A DNA stretch of 64,000 bases, taken from Pseudomonas brassicacearum subsp. neoaurantiaca (lineage in GTDB: Bacteria; Pseudomonadota; Gammaproteobacteria; Pseudomonadales; Pseudomonadaceae). Positions 9,244-18,567 of this stretch are shown piece by piece. Both the position numbers and the translations under genes were made by a program. The stretch lies in the NCBI RefSeq assembly GCF_013608025.1, contig NZ_VDLV01000013.1, forward strand, positions 124,001-188,000, written 5' to 3'. Below the pieces are notes generated by a model, which worked only from the letters and a program-made list of their open reading frames with translations, had not been told where the DNA came from and did not search any database. Each line of letters opens with the position of its first letter. Position 1 is the stretch's first letter.

Positions 9244-9587
9244 TCGTGTTTAAACCTGTTGGGCTGCCTGCCGGGTCTTAGCCGCAGCAGGCGAGGAGGT
9301 GCTAGGATAACGGTCCGTTTTACTGGCGGCCACGCCTATCGGGTCTTTTGTCGGCCCAAGGTTGTCTGGGTTCTAGGCATTAACGGTGGGTTTTTTCGTG
9401 GATCCCCGCGTTTTCGCCGATGATGCCGTACCAGTCCTTCGAAAAAATTGACCAAGAGGTGTCCTGGCGACATTTCGACAATCTGTTGCGCGTGAACAAG
9501 CTGGATGAAACGCAGTCTGTTCAGCATCGAATATTTATCACCGAGGCGCCCTCGTGGCGCGTCGCTACCGTGAGATAGCCGTCCTCC
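9244..9587. other. Divergent intergenic region before ftsY
   Basis: About 344 bases between the M16 peptidase and ftsY starts. It must hold promoters for both, but I see no convincing -35/-10 pair. A 52-codon open frame (9420-9578) ends 9 bases before ftsY; see the separate entry. No REP element is present. Confidence 0.5.
9420..9578 (+). CDS. Possible small ORF ahead of ftsY
   Basis: ATG ATG opens a 52-residue frame with a protein-like composition (MMPYQSFEKIDQEVSW...), ending in TAG 9 bases before the ftsY start. It lacks a ribosome binding site, and I do not recognise the product. ftsY itself has no clear site, so coupling to this frame would be a reason for it to be real. It may equally be chance or leader sequence. 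Confidence 0.2.
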   Translation: MMPYQSFEKIDQEVSWRHFDNLLRVNKLDETQSVQHRIFITEAPSWRVATVR

Positions 9588-10997
9588 ATGTTTGGTTCCA
9601 ACGACGACAAGAAGACCCCAGCTGCGGCTGGCGAGAAGAAAAGCCTGTTCGGATGGCTGCGCAAGAAGCCGCAGGAAACCGTTGCCGAACAGCCACAACC
9701 GCAGCCCGAGCCCGTTGAAGCCCCGGTGGCCGAAGAGGCCGCGCCCATTGTCCTGCCGATTGCCGAACCGGTATTGCAGCCGGCCGAGCCTGAAGCCGAG
9801 CCAGTGGTCGAGCCGGTGCTCGAGCAACCGCTGACTCCGCCCGCCGGACAGACGCCCTGGCTGACCCTGCCCGTGGCGGAAGAGCCGGTCGCGCTGGTGG
9901 AGGACGCCCAGGCGCCCCACGTCACTCCGCCAATTCCTGCCCCGACGCAACCGGAGGAAGCATCGACCGCCGTAGTCGTGCCTCCGTTACCAGAACTTGT
10001 ACCAGAGCCAGAGCCAGCAGAAATCCCGGTCCCGGCCGAAGCGCCCCGGCCCATCGAAGAGAACAAAGTCGGCTTCTTTGCTCGTTTGAAGCAGGGCCTG
10101 TCCAAGACCAGCGCCAGTATCGGCGAAGGCATGGCCAGCCTGTTCCTGGGCAAGAAAGTCATCGACGATGAATTGCTGGAAGACATCGAAACCCGCCTGT
10201 TGACCGCCGATGTCGGCGTCGAGGCCACTTCCGTGATCATCCAGAGCCTGACCCAGAAGGTCGCGCGCAAACAGCTGACCGATGCCGATGCACTGTACAA
10301 ATCCCTGCAAGGCGAACTGACCAACCTGCTCAAACCGGTGGAACAACCCCTGGTGGTGGCCTCGCAGAACAAGCCGTTCGTGATTTTGGTCGTCGGCGTC
10401 AACGGCGCTGGCAAGACCACCACTATCGGCAAGCTGGCGAAGAAGCTGCAGCTCGAAGGCAAGAAGGTCATGCTTGCTGCCGGCGATACCTTCCGTGCCG
10501 CCGCGGTCGAGCAACTGCAAGTGTGGGGCGAACGCAACAAGATCCCAGTGATCGCCCAGCACACCGGCGCCGATTCCGCCTCGGTGATCTTTGATGCCGT
10601 ACAAGCGGCCAAGGCACGGGGCATCGATGTGCTGATCGCCGACACGGCCGGTCGCCTGCACACCAAAGACAACCTGATGGAAGAATTGAAGAAGGTGCGC
10701 CGGGTGATCGGCAAGCTCGACGCCGATGCGCCCCACGAAGTGCTGCTGGTGCTGGATGCCGGTACCGGCCAGAACGCCATCAACCAGGCCAAGCAATTCA
10801 ACCAGACCGTCGAACTGACGGGGTTGGCCCTGACCAAACTCGACGGCACCGCCAAGGGCGGGGTGATTTTCGCCCTGGCCAAGCAGTTCGGCCTGCCGAT
10901 TCGCTACATCGGCGTGGGCGAAGGCATCGATGACTTGCGCACCTTTGAAGCCGAGCCTTTTGTCCAGGCACTGTTTGCCGAGCGGGAGCATTCATGA
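9588..10997 (+). CDS. ftsY: Signal recognition particle receptor FtsY
   Basis: Docks SRP-ribosome complexes at the inner membrane. The 469-residue protein has an N-terminal acidic, Pro/Glu/Ala-rich A region (about 1-160) and then the NG GTPase domain. The GTPase motifs are GVNGAGKT (270-277), DTAGR and TKLDGTAKGG. The first residues MFGSNDDKK are typical of Pseudomonas FtsY. There is no clear ribosome site before the ATG. It overlaps ftsE by 4 bases, giving the conserved ftsYEX operon. Confidence 0.97.
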   Translation: MFGSNDDKKTPAAAGEKKSLFGWLRKKPQETVAEQPQPQPEPVEAPVAEEAAPIVLPIAEPVLQPAEPEAEPVVEPVLEQPLTPPAGQTPWLTLPVAEEPVALVEDAQAPHVTPPIPAPTQPEEASTAVVVPPLPELVPEPEPAEIPVPAEAPRPIEENKVGFFARLKQGLSKTSASIGEGMASLFLGKKVIDDELLEDIETRLLTADVGVEATSVIIQSLTQKVARKQLTDADALYKSLQGELTNLLKPVEQPLVVASQNKPFVILVVGVNGAGKTTTIGKLAKKLQLEGKKVMLAAGDTFRAAAVEQLQVWGERNKIPVIAQHTGADSASVIFDAVQAAKARGIDVLIADTAGRLHTKDNLMEELKKVRRVIGKLDADAPHEVLLVLDAGTGQNAINQAKQFNQTVELTGLALTKLDGTAKGGVIFALAKQFGLPIRYIGVGEGIDDLRTFEAEPFVQALFAEREHS

Positions 10998-11665
10998 TTC
11001 GTTTCGAACAGGTCGGTAAACGCTATCCGAACGGCCACGTCGGCTTGCATGAGCTGAGCTTTCGGGTCCGTCGGGGCGAGTTTCTGTTTGTCACCGGCCA
11101 TTCCGGCGCCGGCAAAAGCACCTTGCTGCGCCTGTTGCTGGCGATGGAGCGACCGTCCACCGGTAAACTGCTGCTGGCCGGCCAGGACCTGAGCACCATC
11201 AGCAATGCCCAGATCCCGTACCTGCGGCGGCAGATCGGCGTGGTATTCCAGAATCACCAATTGCTGTTCGACCGCACGGTGTTCAACAATGTGGCGTTGC
11301 CATTGCAGATCCTTGGCCTGTCCAAGGCCGAGATCATCAAGCGTGTGGACTCGGCGCTGGAGCGCGTGGCCCTGTCGGACAAGACCGACCTGTACCCGGG
11401 CGACCTGTCCACCGGCCAGCAGCAGCGCGTGGGCATCGCCCGCGCCATCGTCCACCGTCCGGCCTTGCTGCTGGCGGATGAACCCACCGGTAACCTCGAC
11501 CCGCGACTGGCGGCAGAGATCATGGGCGTATTCGAAGACATCAACCGCCTGGGCACCAGCGTACTGATCGCCAGTCACGACCTGGCCCTGATTGCACGCA
11601 TGCGTCATCGCATGCTCACCTTGCAGCGCGGTCGACTGATTGGTGACGGGGAGGCTGGTGTATGA
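10994..11665 (+). CDS. ftsE: Cell division ATP-binding protein FtsE
   Basis: ATPase of the FtsEX complex, which activates peptidoglycan hydrolases at the septum through FtsX and EnvC. The 223-residue protein carries the Walker A GHSGAGKST, the ABC signature LSTGQQQR and the Walker B LLLADEPTGNLD. It overlaps both ftsY and ftsX by 4 bases (ATGA), so the three genes are translationally coupled. Confidence 0.97.
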   Translation: MIRFEQVGKRYPNGHVGLHELSFRVRRGEFLFVTGHSGAGKSTLLRLLLAMERPSTGKLLLAGQDLSTISNAQIPYLRRQIGVVFQNHQLLFDRTVFNNVALPLQILGLSKAEIIKRVDSALERVALSDKTDLYPGDLSTGQQQRVGIARAIVHRPALLLADEPTGNLDPRLAAEIMGVFEDINRLGTSVLIASHDLALIARMRHRMLTLQRGRLIGDGEAGV

Positions 11666-12684
11666 GCGCAACTCGAAGCCCTAAAGTGGCCGAACGCGTG
11701 GCACCCAAGGCCACCGATCCGCAGCCGCCGAAAAAGAAACGCGACGATGACGACGGTCCGGATTTCGCCACGCTGCTGCATGCCTGGATCGAAAGTCATC
11801 GCGCCAGCTTGGTCGACAGCCTGCGGCGCCTGGGCAAGCAGCCCATCGGCAGTTTCTTTACCTGCATGGTGATGGCAGTGGCCTTGAGCCTGCCTATGGG
11901 CCTGTCATTACTGCTGAATAATGTCGAGCGCCTGGGCGGCTCCTGGCAGCGAGCGGCGCAGATCTCCCTGTATTTGCAACTGGATGCGACGCCAGGCGAA
12001 GGCGAGGCGCTGCGTGAGCAGATCAAGGCCATGCCGGGCGTGGCCGATGCCGAGTACGTGGGGCGTGAACAGGCGCTTGAAGAGTTTCAGCAACAATCTG
12101 GCCTGGGCGAAGCGCTCAAGGAGCTGCCGGAAAACCCGCTGCCGGGCGTGGTGCTGGTGACCCCGAACGAGGTCGACAAGCCGACCCTTGAAGCATTGAG
12201 ACAAAGACTTTCCGAGTTGCCGAAGGTACAACAGGCACAACTTGATCTAGTCTGGGTCGAGCGTCTGGCGGCGATACTCAAGCTCGGCGACCGGTTTGTC
12301 TTCGGCCTGACGGTGCTGCTGGTTTCCGCATTACTTTTGGTGATAGGCAATACCATTCGTCTTCATATTGAAAACCGCCGCACCGAGATAGAAGTGATTA
12401 AACTCGTCGGCGGTACGGACAGTTATGTACGCAGGCCCTTCCTTTATATGGGGGCGCTGTATGGCTTCGGTGCCGGCATCCTGTCCTGGGGAGTTTTGGC
12501 GTTCGGCCTGGATTGGCTGAACGATGCGGTAGTGGGGCTGGCCGGTTTGTACGGCAGCGATTTCTCGCTGGCCGGTGTGCCAGTCGCCGACGGTCTGTCG
12601 CTCTTGCTTGGCGCGGTGCTGTTGGGTTATATCGGTGCATGGATTGCGGTAGCACGCCACCTGCGTGAGCTTGCTCCAAAATAG
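11662..12684 (+). CDS. ftsX: Cell division permease-like protein FtsX
   Basis: Membrane partner of FtsE, 340 residues. A basic N-terminal cytoplasmic tail (PPKKKRDDDD) is followed by one membrane segment near residues 65-85, a periplasmic loop and three further membrane segments in the last 130 residues, the standard FtsX layout. It overlaps ftsE by 4 bases. rpoH follows after 112 bases with its own promoter. Confidence 0.96.
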   Translation: MSATRSPKVAERVAPKATDPQPPKKKRDDDDGPDFATLLHAWIESHRASLVDSLRRLGKQPIGSFFTCMVMAVALSLPMGLSLLLNNVERLGGSWQRAAQISLYLQLDATPGEGEALREQIKAMPGVADAEYVGREQALEEFQQQSGLGEALKELPENPLPGVVLVTPNEVDKPTLEALRQRLSELPKVQQAQLDLVWVERLAAILKLGDRFVFGLTVLLVSALLLVIGNTIRLHIENRRTEIEVIKLVGGTDSYVRRPFLYMGALYGFGAGILSWGVLAFGLDWLNDAVVGLAGLYGSDFSLAGVPVADGLSLLLGAVLLGYIGAWIAVARHLRELAPK

Positions 12685-12720
12685 TGTTTTTTGCGCGTAT
12701 TGACCTTTCAGTTTTTGTGG

Positions 12721-12747
12721 GAACTTGTCCTACGGTTCCCGGTCAAT
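12721..12747 (+). promoter_or_regulatory. Predicted sigma-E (AlgU) promoter of rpoH
   Basis: GAACTT at 12721-12726, a 16-base spacer, then TCAAT at 12743-12747 fits the extracytoplasmic stress sigma consensus. AlgU control of rpoH is known in P. aeruginosa. The start of transcription would be about 45 bases before the ATG. Confidence 0.65.
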
Positions 12748-12796
12748 TTTCGCAGTGCTGAACTGCACGAGTTATGTGAGTCGGAGGTTTTTTCGT

Positions 12797-13651
12797 ATGA
12801 CCACTTCTTTGCAACCTGCTTATGCTCTAGTCCCGGGTGCAAACCTTGAGGCCTATGTGCACACGGTGAACAGCATTCCATTGCTGTCGCCCGAGCAGGA
12901 GCGTGAACTGGCCGAGAGTCTCTATTATGAGCAGGATCTTGAGGCGGCTCGGCAGATGGTGCTCGCCCACCTGCGTTTTGTCGTACATATCGCCCGCAGC
13001 TATTCCGGCTACGGGCTGGCCCAGGCCGACCTGATCCAGGAAGGCAACGTTGGCCTGATGAAAGCGGTCAAGCGTTTCAACCCGGAAATGGGTGTACGCC
13101 TGGTGTCGTTTGCGGTGCACTGGATCAAGGCGGAAATCCACGAATTCATCCTGCGCAACTGGCGCATCGTGAAAGTCGCGACCACCAAGGCCCAGCGCAA
13201 GCTGTTCTTCAACCTGCGCAGCCAGAAGAAGCGTCTGGCCTGGCTGAGCAACGAGGAAGTCCATCGCGTAGCCGAAAGCCTTGGCGTAGAGCCTCGGGAA
13301 GTGCGCGAGATGGAAAGCCGCCTGACTGGCCATGACATGGCCTTCGACCCGGCCGCGGAAGCGGACGACGACAGTGCTTTTCAATCGCCGGCCAACTACC
13401 TGGAAGACCACCGGTATGACCCGGCGCGTCAACTGGAAGACGCCGACTGGAGTGACAACTCCAACACCAACCTGCACGAAGCGCTGGAAGTGCTGGACGA
13501 GCGCAGCCGCGACATTCTCTACCAGCGCTGGCTGGCCGAGGAAAAGGCCACGCTGCACGACCTGGCGCAGAAGTACAACGTGTCGGCCGAGCGGATTCGC
13601 CAGCTTGAGAAGAGCGCGATGAACAAGCTCAAGGTGTCGATCGCTGCTTGA
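12797..13651 (+). CDS. rpoH: RNA polymerase sigma-32 factor RpoH
   Basis: Heat-shock sigma factor of 284 residues. Region 2 ([17 protein letters not shown]), the RpoH box ([15 protein letters not shown]) and the region 4.2 helix-turn-helix near the C-terminus are clear. The ATG at 12797 has GGAGG upstream; longer frames from 12725 would cover the promoter region. Control probably includes the sigma-E type promoter in front, plus the usual protein stability control. A strong terminator follows. Confidence 0.97.
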   Translation: MTTSLQPAYALVPGANLEAYVHTVNSIPLLSPEQERELAESLYYEQDLEAARQMVLAHLRFVVHIARSYSGYGLAQADLIQEGNVGLMKAVKRFNPEMGVRLVSFAVHWIKAEIHEFILRNWRIVKVATTKAQRKLFFNLRSQKKRLAWLSNEEVHRVAESLGVEPREVREMESRLTGHDMAFDPAAEADDDSAFQSPANYLEDHRYDPARQLEDADWSDNSNTNLHEALEVLDERSRDILYQRWLAEEKATLHDLAQKYNVSAERIRQLEKSAMNKLKVSIAA

Positions 13652-13672
13652 CCTGCGATAGAGGCCACAAAC

Positions 13673-13710
13673 AAAACGCCCCGATCAGTGATGATCGGGG
13701 CGTTTTTGTT
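13673..13710 (+). terminator. Rho-independent terminator of rpoH
   Basis: AACGCCCCGATCA, loop GTGA, then the exact complement, followed by a T-rich run; 13-bp stem starting 24 bases after the rpoH stop. Confidence 0.95.
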
Positions 13711-13728
13711 TGTACGATGTAATCCCCT

Positions 13729-13815
13729 GTGGGAGCGAGCTTGCTCGCGATAGCGGTGGGTCAGCCATATTGAGTTGACTGATACACCGCCATCGCGAGC
13801 AAGCTCGCTCCCACA
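13729..13815. repeat. REPIN (GTGGGAGCGAGC type)
   Basis: Two inverted halves with a variable middle, between the rpoH terminator and the end of the convergent mtgA gene. Confidence 0.9.
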
Positions 13816-13834
13816 GGGGCCTTCAATGTTGCGG

Positions 13835-14557
13835 CTACTGCGCCCAGGGCGCCCGCCGCGCATGATCGAGTTCCAGCAAATAACCGTCGCCCCCCAATTG
13901 GCTCATCTGCTGGCGAATCCAGCCTGCTCGCCGCAGTACATAGGGGCTCGGTCGGCTGGCGCTCCATTTTCGCGGGTTGGGCAACACCGCGGCCAACAAG
14001 CTGGCCTGCTGCCGGGACAAGGCACCAGCACCGACACGAAAATGATGCCGCGCCGCTGCTTCCGCCCCGAACACCCCGTCGTCCCACTCGACGCTATTCA
14101 GATAGACCTCAAGGATCCGCTGCTTGGGCCAGAACACCTCGATCAGTGCGGTGAACCAAGCCTCCAGTCCCTTGCGCAGCCAACTGCGGCCCGACCACAA
14201 GAACAGGTTCTTCGACACTTGCTGGCTAAGGGTGCTGGCGCCACGAATTGAACCGCCGCGCCCGTTATGGGCGAACGCGGCCTGGATTGCGCTGATGTCG
14301 AAGCCCCAGTGCTCGGGGAATTTCTGGTCTTCGCCAGCGATCACTGCAACCTTGAGATTGTCGGAAATCTGGTCCCATGGTTGCCAGTCACGCTGCAGGT
14401 CGATGGGTTCGCCACCGAACCAGGATTCAACCTTGCGCTCGATCATCAGCGCGGTGAACGGCGGCGGCACCACGCGAAACAGCAGGACCAGCACAACACT
14501 GCCGACGGCGAACCAGAGCAGGGCTTTAACGAATCGTCGAAACAATGTACGCAGCAT
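13835..14557 (-). CDS. mtgA: Monofunctional biosynthetic peptidoglycan transglycosylase
   Basis: Polymerises lipid II into glycan strands without a transpeptidase domain. The 240-residue protein has one N-terminal membrane anchor (about 8-28) and the GT51 motifs EDQKFPEHWG with the catalytic Glu, GASTLSQQ, and KQRILEVYLN. A longer frame reaching 14674 would overlap the divergent gene; the ATG at 14557 gives the family length. Confidence 0.95.
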   Translation of the reverse strand: MLRTLFRRFVKALLWFAVGSVVLVLLFRVVPPPFTALMIERKVESWFGGEPIDLQRDWQPWDQISDNLKVAVIAGEDQKFPEHWGFDISAIQAAFAHNGRGGSIRGASTLSQQVSKNLFLWSGRSWLRKGLEAWFTALIEVFWPKQRILEVYLNSVEWDDGVFGAEAAARHHFRVGAGALSRQQASLLAAVLPNPRKWSASRPSPYVLRRAGWIRQQMSQLGGDGYLLELDHARRAPWAQ

Positions 14558-14630
14558 AGAGATGGCTTGGCCGAACCCGTCGAGCGGGCCATTATACAGA
14601 CCCTGTCCACCGAGTCTGATCGGAGTTCCC

Positions 14631-15011
14631 ATGTTGCGTAGCTTTCTGATGCTGGCGGCTTTTTTCGGCTTCACCGGCGTGGCGCTGGGTGCGTTTGCCG
14701 CCCATGGCCTGAAAAACCGTCTGAGCGCCGACTACCTGGCGATTTTCCACACCGGTGTCACCTATCAACTGGTGCATACCCTGGCGCTGCTGGGTGTCGC
14801 GCTGCTGGCCACGCACATTCCGGGTCGTATCGTTACTTGGGCCGGGATCTCATTTGTGATCGGCATTCTGCTGTTCTCGGGCAGCCTGTATTTGCTGACC
14901 CTTACAGGCATCACTAAGTTGGGCATGATCACGCCTTTGGGCGGCGTAGCCTTTCTGATCGGCTGGTTGTGCCTGGGCATCGCGGCGTGGCGCCTGCAAC
15001 TTGCGGCTTGA
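14631..15011 (+). CDS. DUF423 family small membrane protein
   Basis: Membrane protein of 126 residues with four predicted membrane segments, of the DUF423 (YgdD-like) family; no function is known. The motif GAFAAHGLK near the N-terminus is typical. The last codons and the stop (LQLAA-stop) fall within a CTTGCGGCTTGAAGCTTGTAGC tract that resembles a repeat also seen at the end of gshB, so the C-terminus may be repeat-derived. Confidence 0.85.
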   Translation: MLRSFLMLAAFFGFTGVALGAFAAHGLKNRLSADYLAIFHTGVTYQLVHTLALLGVALLATHIPGRIVTWAGISFVIGILLFSGSLYLLTLTGITKLGMITPLGGVAFLIGWLCLGIAAWRLQLAA

Positions 15012-15024
15012 AGCTTGTAGCTGA
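14998..15024. repeat. Partial AAGCTTGCGGCTTG-type repeat
   Basis: The tract CAACTTGCGGCTTGAAGCTTGTAGCTG resembles one arm of the longer palindromic repeat at 31490-31565. It covers the stop codon of the DUF423 gene. It is short, so chance cannot be excluded. Confidence 0.4.
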
Positions 15025-15095
15025 CCAAGGGACTTGGGTCACCCAGACTGATCGGGCTAGAATGCCAGCCCCTAAAAATGATGACGGCATCCGGC

Positions 15096-15296
15096 ATGCG
15101 CATTCAATTGAACGGCGAACCCCTTGACCTGCCCGACGGTGAAACCGTTGCGGCCCTGCTGACCCGTCTGGAACTCACCGGGCGCCGCGTCGCGGTGGAA
15201 CTCAATCTGGATATCGTCCCGCGCAGCCAGCACGCCGAAACCACGTTGAACGACGGTGATTCGGTCGAAGTGGTCCACGCCATCGGCGGCGGCTAG
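15096..15296 (+). CDS. thiS: Sulfur carrier protein ThiS
   Basis: Ubiquitin-like carrier of 66 residues whose C-terminal Gly-Gly is adenylated and thiocarboxylated to supply sulfur for the thiazole ring of thiamine. The sequence ends HAIGGG, and the length from the ATG at 15096 matches the family. In-frame ATGs 15 and 18 bases upstream are possible starts. thiG follows after 54 bases. Confidence 0.93.
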   Translation: MRIQLNGEPLDLPDGETVAALLTRLELTGRRVAVELNLDIVPRSQHAETTLNDGDSVEVVHAIGGG

Positions 15297-15350
15297 TCGC
15301 CTCGGTTTCGCAGCATTTCGCAAGAACCTCACCCCTACAGAGGATTTCCC

Positions 15351-16145
15351 ATGAGCATCGTTCGTAGCGACAAGCCCTTCGTCCTGGCCGGTCGTACCTA
15401 CCAGTCGCGCTTGCTGGTAGGCACCGGCAAGTACCGCGACATGGAAGAGACCCGCCTGGCCATCGAAGCCTCGGGCGCCGAGATCGTGACCGTCGCCGTG
15501 CGCCGGACCAACATCGGCCAGAACCCGGGCGAGCCGAACCTGCTGGATATCCTGCCGCCGGATCGCTACACCATCCTGCCAAACACCGCCGGTTGCTTCG
15601 ACGCCATCGAGGCCGTGCGCACCTGCCGCCTGGCCCGTGAGCTGCTCGATGGCCATAACCTGGTGAAGCTGGAAGTGCTGGCGGACCAGAAAACCCTGTT
15701 CCCCAACGTGATCGAAACCCTCAAGGCTGCCGAGACGCTGGTCAAGGAAGGTTTCGACGTGATGGTCTACACCAGCGATGACCCGATCATCGCCCGGCAA
15801 CTGGCGGAAATCGGCTGCATCGCGGTCATGCCGCTGGCCGGCCTGATCGGCACCGGCCTGGGGATCTGCAACCCGTACAACCTGCAGATCATCCTCGAAG
15901 AAGCCAAGATTCCGGTGTTGGTGGATGCCGGTGTCGGTACCGCCTCCGACGCCACCATCGCCATGGAGCTGGGCTGCGAAGCGGTGCTGATGAACTCGGC
16001 CATCGCCCATGCCCAGCAACCGATCCTGATGGCCGAAGCCATGAAGCACGCCATCGTTGCCGGTCGCCTGGCCTACCTGGCCGGCCGCATGCCGAAAAAA
16101 CTCTACGCCAGCGCGTCCTCGCCGCTGGATGGTCTGATCAAGTAA
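15351..16145 (+). CDS. thiG: Thiazole synthase ThiG
   Basis: Forms the thiazole phosphate ring from deoxyxylulose phosphate, dehydroglycine and ThiS thiocarboxylate. The 264-residue TIM barrel shows the Schiff-base lysine segment LVKLEV and the phosphate-binding end [11 protein letters not shown]. An AGAGGA site precedes the ATG. It lies next to thiS and just before trmB. No TPP riboswitch is visible upstream. Confidence 0.97.
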   Translation: MSIVRSDKPFVLAGRTYQSRLLVGTGKYRDMEETRLAIEASGAEIVTVAVRRTNIGQNPGEPNLLDILPPDRYTILPNTAGCFDAIEAVRTCRLARELLDGHNLVKLEVLADQKTLFPNVIETLKAAETLVKEGFDVMVYTSDDPIIARQLAEIGCIAVMPLAGLIGTGLGICNPYNLQIILEEAKIPVLVDAGVGTASDATIAMELGCEAVLMNSAIAHAQQPILMAEAMKHAIVAGRLAYLAGRMPKKLYASASSPLDGLIK

Positions 16146-16154
16146 GAGCCATTG

Positions 16155-16880
16155 ATGACTGAATCGAACGACACGCCTGTCCTCCCGGAAGAAGGCGAAG
16201 AGCGCCAGCACCGCCGCATCAAGAGTTTTGTGATGCGCGCCGGGCGCATGACTGAAGGCCAGCAACGCGGCCTGGAGCAGGGCGCCCCGCTTTACGTCCT
16301 GCCCCTGGCCGATGCGCCGGTGGATTTTGACCAGGTCTTCGGCCGCTCGGCCCCGCGCTCGCTGGAAATCGGCTTCGGCATGGGCCATTCGTTGCTGGAA
16401 ATGGCCGCCGCTTCGCCGGAGCAGGACTTCATTGGCGTGGAAGTGCACCGCCCGGGCGTCGGAGCATTGCTCAACGGCGTGCTGACCCAAGGCCTGACCA
16501 ACCTGCGGGTCTACGATTGCGACGCCATCGAAGTGCTCAACCGTTGCGTGGCCGATAACAGCCTCGACCGGCTGATGCTGTTTTTCCCGGATCCGTGGCA
16601 TAAAAGTCGTCACCACAAGCGCCGGATTGTTCAGGCGTCGTTCGCTGAGCTGGTGCGCAGCAAGTTGAAGGTTGGCGGTGTGCTGCACATGGCCACCGAC
16701 TGGGAGCCTTACGCCGAGTACATGCTGGAAGTGATGAACGTCGCCCCGGGTTATCGCAACCTGGCCGAAGACGGCAAGTGCGTACCGCGCCCGGCCGAAC
16801 GGCCGATCACCAAGTTCGAACGCCGTGGCGAACGGCTTGGGCATGGAGTTTGGGATTTGAAGTTCGAGAAGTTGGCGTAA
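16155..16880 (+). CDS. trmB: tRNA (guanine-N(7)-)-methyltransferase
   Basis: Methylates G46 of tRNAs with SAM. The 241-residue protein has the SAM-binding segment EIGFGMGHS and the TrmB signature [15 protein letters not shown]. The ATG at 16155 is preferred to the TTG one codon earlier. It starts 9 bases after thiG and is probably cotranscribed with it. Confidence 0.96.
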   Translation: MTESNDTPVLPEEGEERQHRRIKSFVMRAGRMTEGQQRGLEQGAPLYVLPLADAPVDFDQVFGRSAPRSLEIGFGMGHSLLEMAAASPEQDFIGVEVHRPGVGALLNGVLTQGLTNLRVYDCDAIEVLNRCVADNSLDRLMLFFPDPWHKSRHHKRRIVQASFAELVRSKLKVGGVLHMATDWEPYAEYMLEVMNVAPGYRNLAEDGKCVPRPAERPITKFERRGERLGHGVWDLKFEKLA

Positions 16881-16914
16881 ACACCAGAAGACCCATGGTG
16901 AAATGAGACCCCCT

Positions 16915-17003
16915 GTGGGAGCGAGCTTGCTCGCGATGAGGGCATGACATTCAACATCAATGTTGACTGTTACACCGCCATCGCGAGCAAGCTCGCTCCC
17001 ACA
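16915..17003. repeat. REPIN (GTGGGAGCGAGC type)
   Basis: Inverted REP pair between the convergent trmB and DUF3392 genes. Confidence 0.9.
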
Positions 17004-17025
17004 GTTGTTTTTGGTTGTGGCTGGC

Positions 17026-17349
17026 TCAGCGGCGATCCGCCACCACCCCGATTAATACCAATACGACTAACAACACCGGCGCCAGGCTGTAGTTATTGAA
17101 CTGGCTCAAGCCCCGGACGATCCACGGCGTGGCGTAGATCAGCGCGGCGCCGCTGCCGATCATGCACAGCAGGGCAATCAGCGGGACGCGCAACGCGCCG
17201 GCGATGCTGCCCAGGCGTTGTTCGACCCAGCCCTTGATGTCGGCACCAAACAGCACCAGCAGGCAGCCTACCAATGCCAGGGAGATTTCCGACAGGTTGC
17301 TGCGGCTCCAGCGGGACACGGTGGCGAGCAGGTCGAGTACCAGATCCAT
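17026..17349 (-). CDS. DUF3392 family membrane protein
   Basis: Protein of 107 residues with three predicted membrane segments (about 20-37, 53-75, 86-103) separated by short polar loops. It matches the DUF3392 family found next to hemW in Pseudomonas; no function is known. It follows hemW by 18 bases on the same strand, so cotranscription is likely. Confidence 0.8.
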   Translation of the reverse strand: MDLVLDLLATVSRWSRSNLSEISLALVGCLLVLFGADIKGWVEQRLGSIAGALRVPLIALLCMIGSGAALIYATPWIVRGLSQFNNYSLAPVLLVVLVLIGVVADRR

Positions 17350-17367
17350 TCGATTTCCTTGTATTGA

Positions 17368-18567
17368 TCAGCTCAGAAATTTCTGCAGCAAGTCGTTGAG
17401 AAACAGCTGTCCGCGCTCGGTCGCCGCCAGACGTGACGGTTCGACCTGCAACAACCCACTTTGTTCGGCCTCGCGCCGGCCTTCGGCGAGGCTCTCCAGG
17501 GGCAGGCCGGTGCGCTCCGGGTACAGCCGCGCTTCCACACCTGCGGTCAGGCGCAGGGCATTCATCAGGAACTCGAACGGCAGCTCCTCGTTGGCCAGGG
17601 TTTTCTCACCCGCCTGGAAGCTTTTGGCCGGGTTCAGGTAGTCCTTGGGCAAGCGTGTCTTCCAGGTGCGCACGATGCGCCCGTCCGGATGGCTGAGCTT
17701 GCCGTGGGCCCCGGCGCCGATGCCGATGAAGTCGCCGAAGCTCCAATAGTTGAGGTTGTGCCGCGCCGCCCGGCCGGGCTGGGCATACGCCGAGACTTCG
17801 TACTGGGCGTAGCCGTGCTCGGCCAGCAATGTCTGCCCGGCTTCCTGGATGTCCCACAGCGTGTCGTCTTCCGGCAACGTCGGCGGCTGGTTCCAGAACA
17901 CGGTGTTCGGCTCCAGCGTCAGCTGATACCAGGACAAATGAGTGGGCTTCAGCGCAATGGCCTGGCGCAGGTCGCTCAACGCATCTTCGAGGGACTGGTC
18001 GGGCAAGCCGTGCATCAGGTCGAGGTTGAAGTTATCGAACCCGGCCTGGCGGGCCATGCCAGCGGCGCGCACCGCCTCGTCACCGTTGTGGATCCGGCCC
18101 AGTGCTTCGAGCTTGGCCTGCTGGAAACTCTGGATGCCAATGGACAGGCGATTGATGCCCAGCGCCCGGTAGGCGACGAACTTCTCTTGCTCAAACGTGC
18201 CCGGGTTGGCTTCCAGGGTGATTTCAATGTCCGGCGCGAAGGGGATGCGTGCCTCGACACCTTGAAGCAACCGCCCCAAGGCTTTGGCGCTGAAAAGGCT
18301 TGGCGTACCACCGCCGAAAAATATCGAACTCAGTTCACGACCATGAACCGCATGTAGATCCTGATCGAGGTCGGCCAGCAGGGCGTCGACATATTCTTCT
18401 TCCGGCAACTGCGGACTGGCGGTGTGGGAGTTGAAGTCGCAATACGGACATTTGCGCACGCACCACGGGATATGTATGTACAACGCCAAGGGCGGCAGCG
18501 CCGGCAGCGGCGCTCGAGGGGTTTGTGCGCCGCCGTGGATCAGCGGTGCGGGGGCGTCGGTGGTCAT
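17368..18567 (-). CDS. hemW: Heme chaperone HemW (radical SAM, HemN-like)
   Basis: Radical SAM protein of 399 residues. The 4Fe-4S motif is [10 protein letters not shown], in the CxxxCxxC form, near residue 40; GGGTPSLF follows. The short N-terminus and motif fit HemW, a heme-inserting chaperone, rather than the oxygen-independent coproporphyrinogen oxidase HemN, although older annotations use the latter name. The ATG at 18567 overlaps the rdgB stop by 4 bases. Confidence 0.92.
   Translation of the reverse strand: MTTDAPAPLIHGGAQTPRAPLPALPPLALYIHIPWCVRKCPYCDFNSHTASPQLPEEEYVDALLADLDQDLHAVHGRELSSIFFGGGTPSLFSAKALGRLLQGVEARIPFAPDIEITLEANPGTFEQEKFVAYRALGINRLSIGIQSFQQAKLEALGRIHNGDEAVRAAGMARQAGFDNFNLDLMHGLPDQSLEDALSDLRQAIALKPTHLSWYQLTLEPNTVFWNQPPTLPEDDTLWDIQEAGQTLLAEHGYAQYEVSAYAQPGRAARHNLNYWSFGDFIGIGAGAHGKLSHPDGRIVRTWKTRLPKDYLNPAKSFQAGEKTLANEELPFEFLMNALRLTAGVEARLYPERTGLPLESLAEGRREAEQSGLLQVEPSRLAATERGQLFLNDLLQKFLS

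Noticed and set aside
15012..15095. TPP riboswitch before thiS
   Set aside because: The short gap has no CTGAGA-type core or matching stems; thiSG often lacks one.
15072..16844. Open frame of 590 codons on the minus strand across thiG and trmB
   Set aside because: It lies antisense to two clear conserved genes and has no family resemblance; long antisense frames are expected at this GC content.
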